Source: Glaciecola sp964446865 (GTDB lineage: Bacteria; Pseudomonadota; Gammaproteobacteria; Enterobacterales; Alteromonadaceae). Taken from it: a DNA stretch of 64,000 nt. Location: NCBI GenBank assembly GCA_964446865.1, contig CAYURD010000003.1, forward strand, positions 1 through 64,000, read 5' to 3'. The notes under the pieces are model-generated. The model was not told where the DNA came from. It saw nothing but the letters and a program-made list of their open reading frames with translations, and did no database searches. Of this stretch, positions 25,301-32,068 are shown one piece after another (within the stretch, counting starts at the first letter, position 1; each line of letters begins with the position of its first letter). The position numbers and the translations under genes are program-made.

Positions 25301-26940
25301 TGTTACCAAACTGTGGCATAGACAGCGTTGCGGCCGTTGATTTTGCTTTACCTTTAGCTGAAGGACAAAGTCTCGAAGCGATTGAAAACATGCTAGTTAA
25401 CAATTCAAGTGATTTATTTGTGACCAGCAACTTTTCATACGCACGCTTTGGTGAGTTAGTCGTATCGAGCGAACGTTTATATAACCCAACTCACTTACAT
25501 TTACCAGGTTCGGCAGAAGCCGTAGCACTCGAAGCGCAAAATGCTCGTAACGAAATCATTTTAGATGACTTAGTAAATGGCTCTTATAATCCATTGACCA
25601 TCTTTGGTGAGCTGTCACCCGCTAATAATATGCGAACCGGCAGTACCATTTTAAACGCTGACTTTGTCGTAGATTATGCGTTTAATGCATTTCGTCTACG
25701 TCCTGCTAGCCAAGTAAGCTACGTGCCTGCTTCGCGTCCTTCTGTGCCTAGCATTAGCGGTGATGTAAAAGTAGCCAGCTTCAATGTGCTTAACCTGTTT
25801 AACGGTGATGGTATGGGAGAAGGCTTCCCAACCTCGCGTGGCGCTGATAACGTTGAAGAATATGAACTGCAACTCAGCAAAATTGTAGAAGCGATGATTG
25901 AGCTAGATGCAAGTGTTTACGGCTTAATGGAACTTGAGAATGATGGCTTTGATGACACCAGCTCAATTGCACAATTAGTCGATGCGCTAAATGCTCGATA
26001 TGGTGCTGATGCCTTTGCTTATGTTGATGCAGGTGAAGCACAAGGCACCGACGCTATTACAGTAGGGATTATTTACAATAAAAACGTCGTGACGCCAGTT
26101 AATGCTGTTGAAGTGCTTGATTCATCAAACTCAATTGTGGATGAAGCCGGCCCACTATTTAACGACAATGGGAATCGCCCTTCATTTGCGCAGTTGTTTA
26201 GCGTGAATGACGGTGATGGAAGCTTTGTTGTGAATGTTAACCATTTACGTTCTAAAGGTGGCTCGTGCGGAGAGGGTGATGATGACTTTGTGAATGGTCA
26301 AGCAGCTTGTAACCTAACGAGAACACGCGCAGCACAAGCGATTCATGTTTGGTTGGCAGATACCTTTGCTAATCAAGCTATATTGTTAGTGGGTGATTTA
26401 AACGCTTACGCAAAAGAAGATCCATTAACTACGCTCAATATGGCCGGTTACGTAAATGTTGCTAGTGAGCGCAATGGTCCATTGTCGTACAGCTACACCT
26501 TCAGAAGCCGCTTTGGTAGCCTTGATCATATCTTGGCAAACTCTAGTGCAAATGAACTTGTGACAGATATTGCTGAGTGGCACATCAACAGTGATGAGCC
26601 GGTGGTATTTGACTACAATGACACGCTACCAAATAGTAACTCGCCTAAGCCAATGAATTATATTGATAGTTCGGCTTATCGGTCTTCAGATCATGATCCA
26701 ATCATTGTGGGGTTAACCTTCCCACAAGATGACTTTATGCTAGGTGACGTTAACGGTAATGGGCGTTTAGACTTTGGTGATTACTTTGGTATTTTCTTTA
26801 TCAGAGGCACAGCAGAAGGTGATGCTAGATTTAATCCAGCAGCTGATATGAACGAAGATGGTCGTATAACACGTACCGATATGAACTTATGGTTTAAGGC
26901 ATATCGCGAGTCTAGACGTAGCTTTAGTTTGTTCTTTTAA
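22396..26940 (+). CDS. Secreted multidomain nuclease: endonuclease I + ExeM-like EEP nuclease
   Basis: The 1514-residue protein has a signal peptide (cleavage near PASA-D). Domains in order: a lamin-tail domain (about 22-165, VFISEYIEGSSNNKAIELYN); an Asp-Pro linker (190-215); an endonuclease I domain (250-490) with NWNREHSWPSSKG, IHHLRPADISVNSDRGN and GDVARMMFYMD; a second linker (492-522); a lamin-tail-like domain (525-690); another lamin-tail (696-850, VFFSEYVEGSGFNKALEIVN); an OB-like domain (860-985); and an endonuclease/exonuclease/phosphatase domain (1125-1445) with VASFNVLNLF, VNHLRSKG, VGDLNAYA, LDHILAN and SSDHDPI. The end carries two dockerin-like calcium loops, DVNGNGRLDFGD and DMNEDGRITRTD. 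It should degrade extracellular DNA for nutrients or matrix turnover. Confidence 0.9.
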   Translation: MKNITLSSVALAVSLSAPASADVFISEYIEGSSNNKAIELYNAGSSATTLDGYTLFVYNNGGADANRTINLSGQLAAGGTFVIGQSNAGAEITSVSQLTTSLNFNGDDTIILRDSAGNNVDVFGQYLFDPGSQWSENGVTTQNSTLRRAPGIVVGDTNETDAFDPSSEWLAFANDTFDGLGQHSVDGSPPVDPPIDPPIDPPVDPPVDPPVEPAPGDLIDPCVNCPDLMPVADPTMFEEASFYASVSDAIALLPIEPNAAELASLKGLINDTAQANQVNLTYSQVWSALTATDEDPNNTDNVILWYSGRSISKRSNGTGNASNNPDNWNREHSWPSSKGFSDRSQDAYTDIHHLRPADISVNSDRGNKDFDLGGSEISDAPNNFTDSDSFEPRDDIKGDVARMMFYMDTRYEGEPGEDTPDIVLVDRLTSSAEDALGKLCVLIDWHNNDPVDNTERDRHDKIYQYQGNRNPYIDNPQWVDIIYPEATCDQVVDPVDPIDPPIDPPIDPPIDPPVDPVDPPVGEIAPMFITAVFDGTLTGGTPKGVELFVTQDINDLSICGLGSANNGGGSDGQEFTFPAQAASAGDFIYVASEAPNFNVYFGRDPDFTSGAMGINGDDAVELFCNSVVVDLYGDINSNSSGDVWNYRDGFAKRVNNTAASDTFNPDDWVFSGRDALDGQGDGSAIAIGSFEFALNDVFFSEYVEGSGFNKALEIVNLTGRAIDLSDYVIEGYQNGNDFAQYTITLEGVLADQSVFVLATTDAAAQVAAFDGVLQVSDGIQFNGDDAVVLSNSNGIVDVIGQVGVDPGSQWGSGLVSTRDNTIRRKLAITSGDTDPSDAFDPLVEWDGFANNSLEDLGLYAGFDNGNELVLGQCADPATLMSEVQGEGEVTPLSGEIVVVEGVVTLAADGLSGFFIQEELSDQDNNPNTSEALFVFAGGLDFFPSAGDVVRVIGEAREFNGKTQISAQDVLPNCGIDSVAAVDFALPLAEGQSLEAIENMLVNNSSDLFVTSNFSYARFGELVVSSERLYNPTHLHLPGSAEAVALEAQNARNEIILDDLVNGSYNPLTIFGELSPANNMRTGSTILNADFVVDYAFNAFRLRPASQVSYVPASRPSVPSISGDVKVASFNVLNLFNGDGMGEGFPTSRGADNVEEYELQLSKIVEAMIELDASVYGLMELENDGFDDTSSIAQLVDALNARYGADAFAYVDAGEAQGTDAITVGIIYNKNVVTPVNAVEVLDSSNSIVDEAGPLFNDNGNRPSFAQLFSVNDGDGSFVVNVNHLRSKGGSCGEGDDDFVNGQAACNLTRTRAAQAIHVWLADTFANQAILLVGDLNAYAKEDPLTTLNMAGYVNVASERNGPLSYSYTFRSRFGSLDHILANSSANELVTDIAEWHINSDEPVVFDYNDTLPNSNSPKPMNYIDSSAYRSSDHDPIIVGLTFPQDDFMLGDVNGNGRLDFGDYFGIFFIRGTAEGDARFNPAADMNEDGRITRTDMNLWFKAYRESRRSFSLFF

Positions 26941-26983
26941 GCGAGTAAAAAGTAGACGCTCGTTTACCTAAAATGAGCTAGTA

Positions 26984-27018
26984 AAACCGGTATTGTTAAT
27001 TCGCAATGCCGGTTTTTT
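26984..27018 (+). terminator. Intrinsic terminator after the nuclease gene
   Basis: AAACCGGTATTG (26984-26995) pairs with CAATGCCGGTTT (27004-27015) with one wobble and ends in six Ts. It abuts the 3' end of the convergent mgtE. Confidence 0.9.
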
Positions 27019-27020
27019 GT

Positions 27021-28358
27021 TTATAACAGCAGTAAACTTCCCAAGCCTAAAAATGCTACAAAACCAACGATATCGGTTACCGTTGTTAATATGACTGAAC
27101 CCGACAAGGCAGGGTCAATTTTTAGTTTGGATAAAATAAGCGGTAGCAGCACGCCTGTGATGGCTGCTGATACGATATTAAGCAAAATAGCGATGGCAAT
27201 CACCATGCCTAACAAGCTACTGTCAAACCACAAAAAGGCAATACCGCCGACCACGGCAGCCCAAATAAAGCCGTTCAAAATACCGACTTTAAGTTCTTTA
27301 CTTAATAATTTGCCACGGTTGCTTTTTGTGACCTGCCCAAGCGCTAAGCCGCGCACAATAAGCGTGAGAGTCTGACTACCTGCAATGCCGCCCATACTAG
27401 CGACTACTGGCATTAATACGGCAAGTGCGACGACTTCTTGAAGGGTGGCTTCAAATAAGCCAATAAACCATGAAGCTAAAAATGCGGTGAGCAGGTTAAT
27501 GCCTAACCACACCGCGCGTTTACGAGCACTGGTGCGAACGGTTGCAAATAAATCGGCATCTTCATTCATACCGGCTGATGACATGACTTGGCGTTCAAAG
27601 TCTTCGTTAACTAATTCACAAGCAGTGACAATATCGACACGACCAAGTAATTTATTTTGTTCATCGACTACCGGTAGCGAAATAAAGCCACTGTTTTGCA
27701 CATCACGTGCGGCTTGAACAGCGTCTTGTTCTGCTTTTACGATGCCGATATATTCTACGGCGAGGTCGACTAATGGCACATGCTCAGGGGCGCCAAACAG
27801 GCTACTGAGTTTAACCGCGCCCGAAAACTGGCCTGCTCGATTCAGTAAAAAAATACTTTCGGTAGCGTCAGGTAATTCTCGTCTTAATAGCCGAAGCCCA
27901 TCGCGAACCTTCGCATTTATTGGCAGTACAAGTAAATCGTGGGTTAACCAATGGCCGATTTGTTCGTCTTTATAGTGACTGGCATCTTGAAAATATTTAC
28001 GTTGTTGTTTGCCCATGACCGACAAGGCAAGGTCAAGTAAATGAGTGGGGAGGGTATCTGAAATCTCAAGAAGCTGCTCAGCATCAACATTTTGAAAAAT
28101 TGATTCCCATTGCGATGGGTCGGTCAGCTCAATGACAGTTGCACGCGGATCGCCGCGCATTTCAACAAGTACATCAAGCTTTTTATTGTCGGGAACTTGT
28201 TGCCAGCTTTCTACACGCTGCTCAAGCGGGATTGACTCAAGTAGCATCGCTAAATTTTCAGCATCACTTGAGGCAATTACATTTAGTAATTCAGGTTTGT
28301 CTGTTAACTTGTCTGTGGCAGCGACTTCTTCAATGAGGTCAGGAAGCTGGTCTAGCAT
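27021..28358 (-). CDS. mgtE: Magnesium transporter MgtE
   Basis: The 445-residue protein has the MgtE layout: a helical N domain (residues 1-115), tandem CBS domains (about 125-250, with AVEYIGIVKAEQDAVQAARDV and FISLPVVDEQNKLLGRVDIVTA), the plug helix and five membrane helices from about 275, with MPVVASMGGIAGSQTLTLIVRGLALGQ. The cytosolic N and CBS domains sense magnesium and gate the channel. Convergent with the nuclease gene; divergent neighbours none, the GGDEF gene lies upstream on the same strand. Confidence 0.93.
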   Translation of the reverse strand: MLDQLPDLIEEVAATDKLTDKPELLNVIASSDAENLAMLLESIPLEQRVESWQQVPDNKKLDVLVEMRGDPRATVIELTDPSQWESIFQNVDAEQLLEISDTLPTHLLDLALSVMGKQQRKYFQDASHYKDEQIGHWLTHDLLVLPINAKVRDGLRLLRRELPDATESIFLLNRAGQFSGAVKLSSLFGAPEHVPLVDLAVEYIGIVKAEQDAVQAARDVQNSGFISLPVVDEQNKLLGRVDIVTACELVNEDFERQVMSSAGMNEDADLFATVRTSARKRAVWLGINLLTAFLASWFIGLFEATLQEVVALAVLMPVVASMGGIAGSQTLTLIVRGLALGQVTKSNRGKLLSKELKVGILNGFIWAAVVGGIAFLWFDSSLLGMVIAIAILLNIVSAAITGVLLPLILSKLKIDPALSGSVILTTVTDIVGFVAFLGLGSLLLL

Positions 28359-28430
28359 GAGAATTCCGAAAAAACATAGGGCTTATGCAGACCATTTTAG
28401 ACGGGAAATGGGAGGATCACCTAATTAATG

Positions 28431-29336
28431 CTAGGCAAATTGCGCTCGTGAATGAACAACATACTGATTAGTGCCTTCACTTTTTGCTTCGAATACGGCT
28501 TTGTCGGCATAGCCAACCAAGCTTTTGTAATTGAGTGAATCAATATTGTCGTCTTCACTAATAACAACAATGCCAATAGCGGTTTTTATATTAAGCTTGT
28601 GTGATTGAATAGTGCGTGTTTTTCTTAAAGATGCGATGATTCGCTTAGCCAGTTTAACGGCATCATCCTCTGTTGTTTTTGGTAGAAGTAGTGCAAATTC
28701 ATCGCCGCCTAAGCGCCCAAAAGTATCGGTGTCTCTTATGCAGTCAGAGACTAGCGTCGCAAAGGCACACAAATAATCATCACCCACGTTATGGCCATAC
28801 TTGTCATTAATTGTTTTGAATTTGTCTAAATCAAAATACATAAACGATAAGCTTTCTTTAACTCTTTTGACCCGAGCGATAGATTGTTTGACGCGGTCGG
28901 TAAATAGATATCGATTGGTCGCGCCAGTTAAGGCATCGTAATGGGCCAACTTTTTCAAGCGCATGTCTTTACGAAAGTCCCGCCGTAGCGTGACCAACAA
29001 ATATTCGAGTATTTGTGGCGTAATTGCATTTACTGAAAAAGCGTCAATCGTTAAATTTGCATACCCGCTAACATCAAAACTATTAAAGCTATCGCTAAGG
29101 ATAAGAATAGGACAGGGTAAGTCTTTGGCAGAATAGTGTTTTGACAATTGCCGTCTTAGCACGACAAACTGTTCTTGATTGACAATAATAAAGGCAGAGT
29201 AAAAGCTAGTCTCTTCAATATCTAAATCGATTGCTTTTTCATAGCAACTCACGGTGGCGACTTTAGAGGATATATCTAAGCACGCATTTATCCATTGTGT
29301 TTCTTTTTTATTATCGTTAATTAAAAATACTTTCAT
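28431..29336 (-). CDS. Diguanylate cyclase with receiver-like N-terminus
   Basis: The 301-residue protein has an N-terminal alpha/beta region (1-120) that resembles a response-regulator receiver in its rhythm (MKVFLINDN, FIIVNQEQF, ILILSDSF) but lacks the phosphoacceptor Asp: N53 stands at the end of strand three and there is no acidic pair at the start. A complete GGDEF domain follows (130-295), with DALTGATNRYLF, FDLDKFKTINDKYGHNVGD, intact GGDEF at 210-214 and an RDTD inhibitory site at 201-204. It should make cyclic di-GMP with product inhibition, cued by something other than phosphorylation. No membrane segment is visible. Confidence 0.88.
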   Translation of the reverse strand: MKVFLINDNKKETQWINACLDISSKVATVSCYEKAIDLDIEETSFYSAFIIVNQEQFVVLRRQLSKHYSAKDLPCPILILSDSFNSFDVSGYANLTIDAFSVNAITPQILEYLLVTLRRDFRKDMRLKKLAHYDALTGATNRYLFTDRVKQSIARVKRVKESLSFMYFDLDKFKTINDKYGHNVGDDYLCAFATLVSDCIRDTDTFGRLGGDEFALLLPKTTEDDAVKLAKRIIASLRKTRTIQSHKLNIKTAIGIVVISEDDNIDSLNYKSLVGYADKAVFEAKSEGTNQYVVHSRAQFA

Positions 29337-29348
29337 TAGCGCGAAATT

Positions 29349-29365
29349 CCTTATGTTATATAAGG
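29349..29365 (-). promoter_or_regulatory. Inverted repeat covering the ribosome binding site of the GGDEF gene
   Basis: On the minus strand CCTTAT, a five-base spacer and ATAAGG form a perfect 6-bp hairpin. The second arm contributes the AGG of the AAGGA ribosome binding site, 12 bases before the ATG at 29336. Translation control or a protein operator are both possible. Confidence 0.5.
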
Positions 29366-29642
29366 TGTATCATTTAACAATTTATTATTTTTATATTTCG
29401 ATTATACGCACTTAGCCATCAAATTGTCCAATTATTGAACAGTTTACGTTTGAGGCCTATGCACTCGTTATCAAAATGCTTGGTTGATATGACTATTTTG
29501 ATAAAAAACTAAGCTTTTAATGGCAGTAAATTGGCGAGCTTGCTATCGTAAAGCTCGTTAAGCGCTATGCACGATGCAGTAAACCCCATGCATCGAAAAA
29601 CATGCACCATGCTCATATGTTACTTTTAGACGAGATACAATC
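29366..29642. other. Intergenic region between divergent GGDEF and GNAT genes
   Basis: AT-rich promoter region. It contains a GAGCTT..AAGCTC inverted repeat near 29536-29554 and repeated ATGCA(C/T) words between 29576 and 29615. No open frame or recognised RNA was found. Confidence 0.5.
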
Positions 29643-30146
29643 ATGAATGACAAACAAGAAAATTCCTTAACACTGCGTAAAGTAGACTATGCTAACATCG
29701 CACATATTGATTGTTTAACAAGCTTGTTGCAAGGATATGCAAAAGACCCAATGGGAGGTGGCCAAGCAATTTCTGATTTAGTCATTGCCGAACTGCCAAA
29801 CGCATTAGCAAGCAGACCATACATGCATTCATTTATCGTGTATGAAGGTGATAAGGCGCTCGCGTTTGCAAACTGTATTGAAAGCTTTTCTACTTTTTCA
29901 GCAAAAGGACTGATGAATATTCATGATTTTGCCGTTGTCGCAGAAGCGAGAGGAAAAGGCGTCAGTCAATTTTTGTTAGCGGGTATTGAGAGCTTTGCTA
30001 AATCGATTGACTGCACAAAAATGACACTTGAGGTGCTACAGGGCAACGCATCTGCTATCCGTGCATATGAGAAATGGGGCTTTGGTGCTTATCAATTAGA
30101 TCCTGAAATGGGCAGTGCTATGTTTTGGCAAAAGAGCATTGCCTAG
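29643..30146 (+). CDS. GNAT family N-acetyltransferase
   Basis: The 167-residue protein is a single GNAT domain: LTLRKVDYANIAHIDCL at the start, HSFIVYEGDKALAFANCI, the acetyl-CoA loop VVAEARGKGVSQFLLAGIESFAKS (motif A RGKG) and the motif B segment LEVLQGNASAIRAYEKWGFGAY. Substrate unknown. Monocistronic, convergent with the Lrp-type gene. Confidence 0.88.
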   Translation: MNDKQENSLTLRKVDYANIAHIDCLTSLLQGYAKDPMGGGQAISDLVIAELPNALASRPYMHSFIVYEGDKALAFANCIESFSTFSAKGLMNIHDFAVVAEARGKGVSQFLLAGIESFAKSIDCTKMTLEVLQGNASAIRAYEKWGFGAYQLDPEMGSAMFWQKSIA

Positions 30147-30197
30147 GTTTTTGGAAAAATAATATTGTTTAGGTGCTAGGGTAAAAACGTCTGCTAG

Positions 30198-30662
30198 TCA
30201 TAAAAAGTGGCTTTCGGGCAAAATACTTGTTTTCTTAACCGTTCCGTAAGCAAAGCTGCTATCGATAGACGCAATGCAGCCAATCGAGTGCAATCGATGA
30301 CGTACAAAGTGTTCATAGTCGTGCAAATCTTTAGCTACCACCTTCAAAAGATAATCTGCCCTTCCAGTCATCACAAAACACTCAATGACTTTTTCTTCAT
30401 GCTTAATGGCATTTTCAAAATGTTCGACTGCATCTTTTGTGTGTTTATCTAATTGTATGTTGACAAAAACAGTGACGGGTAAACCATATGCTTCGTTGTC
30501 TACTTCTAATGTGTAGGTTTTTATAATTCCTGAGTCTTCAAGTGCCCTGACTCTGCGTAAACAAGGTGATGGAGAAAGATTAATTGCATCTGCTAATTCT
30601 TGATTAGTTATACGGGCGTTTTGCTGCAGTTTTCGTATTATTTGACGATCTAATTTATCCAT
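30198..30662 (-). CDS. Lrp/AsnC family transcriptional regulator
   Basis: The 154-residue protein has an N-terminal winged helix-turn-helix (LDRQIIRKLQQNARITNQELADAINLSPSPCLRRVRALEDSGII) and a C-terminal RAM effector domain (65-145, with VIECFVMTGRADYLLKVVAKDLHDYEHFV). It is divergent from the methionine gamma-lyase gene, with ~140 bases between, the usual arrangement for a local amino-acid-responsive regulator of a catabolic gene. The ligand is likely methionine or a related amino acid, by context only. Confidence 0.9.
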   Translation of the reverse strand: MDKLDRQIIRKLQQNARITNQELADAINLSPSPCLRRVRALEDSGIIKTYTLEVDNEAYGLPVTVFVNIQLDKHTKDAVEHFENAIKHEEKVIECFVMTGRADYLLKVVAKDLHDYEHFVRHRLHSIGCIASIDSSFAYGTVKKTSILPESHFL

Positions 30663-30801
30663 GTTCCATGCTTAATAATCAGTCATTGTTGGCATAATAT
30701 AGCGTATAAATATAAAACTATGAATGATCTTGATAGTTAATTGCGTTTATCTTGCAATAACATATGCCTCAACATTAAAAGTGCTTAGGCGAGAACTGAC
30801 C

Positions 30802-32013
30802 ATGAAAGCTCCTAATTCAACTACCGGTTTTGCAACTCAGGCAATCCACCATGCTTACAATGCACAAGAACATCAAGGGTCACTAAATCCACCGGTACAT
30901 TTTACCTCTACGTACACGTTTGAAACTGCGCAGCAAGGCGCTGATTTGTTTGCCGGTGAGTCACAAGGGCATGTTTATTCTCGAATTTCTAATCCAACTT
31001 TAAGCGTGCTTGAGCAACGCGTAGCTAAATTAGAGAACGCAGAAGCGGGCCTAGCAGTTGCTTCTGGCATAGGCGCAATCACTTCTACGCTATGGACGCT
31101 GCTCGCGGCGGGTGACGAAATTATTGTCGATAAAACACTATATGGCTGTACCTATGCTTTTTTGCATAAAGGCCTAGCAAAGTTTGGCGTAAAAGTGACG
31201 CATATAGATTTAAGTGACGAGAGTTTACTTGTTGCTGCCCTAAATAGTAAAACAAAAGTGGTTTACTATGAAACGCCCGCCAACCCTAATATGCGACTTA
31301 TCGATATAAAGGCGATTTCAAACATCGCTAAAAAGCATGCAGTCGTCACCGTTGTCGATAATACATATGCAACGCCCCTTATTACCCGCCCAATTGAGCT
31401 AGGCGCAGATATTGTTGTGCATTCTGCAACAAAGTACTTAGGCGGACATGGAGATTTAATAGCTGGCATAGTCGTTGGCCATCAAGAAATGATTGAGCAA
31501 ATTCGTCTAGAAGGGGTGAAAGATATGACTGGCGCGTGCATGTCGCCATTTACCGCTATGCTAATTTTGCGAGGCATTAAGACTCTTGAATTACGCATGC
31601 AAAGACACAGTGAGTCTGCGCAAAAAGTGGCGGAGTATTTGGAGCGTACGCCCATGGTATCGGTTGTTTACTATCCCGGTTTGCCCAGTTTTGAACAGCA
31701 TACGTTGGCGTCTGCACAAATGGCGCTATTTGGCGGCATGATTGCTTTTGAATTACACGGTGGCTTGGAAGCCGGTAAACAATTTATTGATCAGCTTAAC
31801 ATGATCCAATGTGCAGTATCTTTAGGTGATGCTGAAAGTTTGATACAACATCCAGCGAGTATGACGCACAGCACATATACCCAAGAACAGCGCGAAGCTC
31901 ACGGTATTAGTGATAGTTTAATTAGGTTGTCGGTAGGGCTAGAATCTTTAGATGATATTGTGGCAGATTTGAAGCAGGCGTTTGATGAGCTTGCGTTTAA
32001 AACGGTGGCTTAA
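30802..32013 (+). CDS. mdeA: Methionine gamma-lyase
   Basis: The 403-residue PLP enzyme belongs to the gamma-family (Cys/Met metabolism). Residues match Pseudomonas methionine gamma-lyase by position: Y59 and R61 (YSRISNPT), Y114, C116 (LYGCTYAFLHKG), D186 and the PLP lysine K211 (HSATKYLGGHGD). The Cys at 116 is the feature that separates this enzyme from cystathionine gamma-lyase and gamma-synthase. It converts methionine to methanethiol, 2-oxobutyrate and ammonia. The ATG at 30802 is chosen because it gives the family N-terminus (GFATQAIHHAY); an in-frame ATG at 30724 lies in the promoter gap. Confidence 0.93.
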   Translation: MKAPNSTTGFATQAIHHAYNAQEHQGSLNPPVHFTSTYTFETAQQGADLFAGESQGHVYSRISNPTLSVLEQRVAKLENAEAGLAVASGIGAITSTLWTLLAAGDEIIVDKTLYGCTYAFLHKGLAKFGVKVTHIDLSDESLLVAALNSKTKVVYYETPANPNMRLIDIKAISNIAKKHAVVTVVDNTYATPLITRPIELGADIVVHSATKYLGGHGDLIAGIVVGHQEMIEQIRLEGVKDMTGACMSPFTAMLILRGIKTLELRMQRHSESAQKVAEYLERTPMVSVVYYPGLPSFEQHTLASAQMALFGGMIAFELHGGLEAGKQFIDQLNMIQCAVSLGDAESLIQHPASMTHSTYTQEQREAHGISDSLIRLSVGLESLDDIVADLKQAFDELAFKTVA

Positions 32014-32042
32014 TTCCCCGTCATCGCGAGGATGACGAGGAA
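32014..32042. terminator. Hairpin between convergent mdeA and acyl-CoA dehydrogenase genes
   Basis: TTCCCCGTCATC (32014-32025), GCGAG and GATGACGAGGAA (32031-32042) form a 12-bp stem with one wobble directly after the mdeA stop. It is of the GTCATCGCGAGGATGAC interspersed-repeat type and probably acts as a bidirectional terminator, though T-runs are poor. Confidence 0.6.
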
Positions 32043-32068
32043 GTTGTAATAAAGTAAGCAATGCTTGA

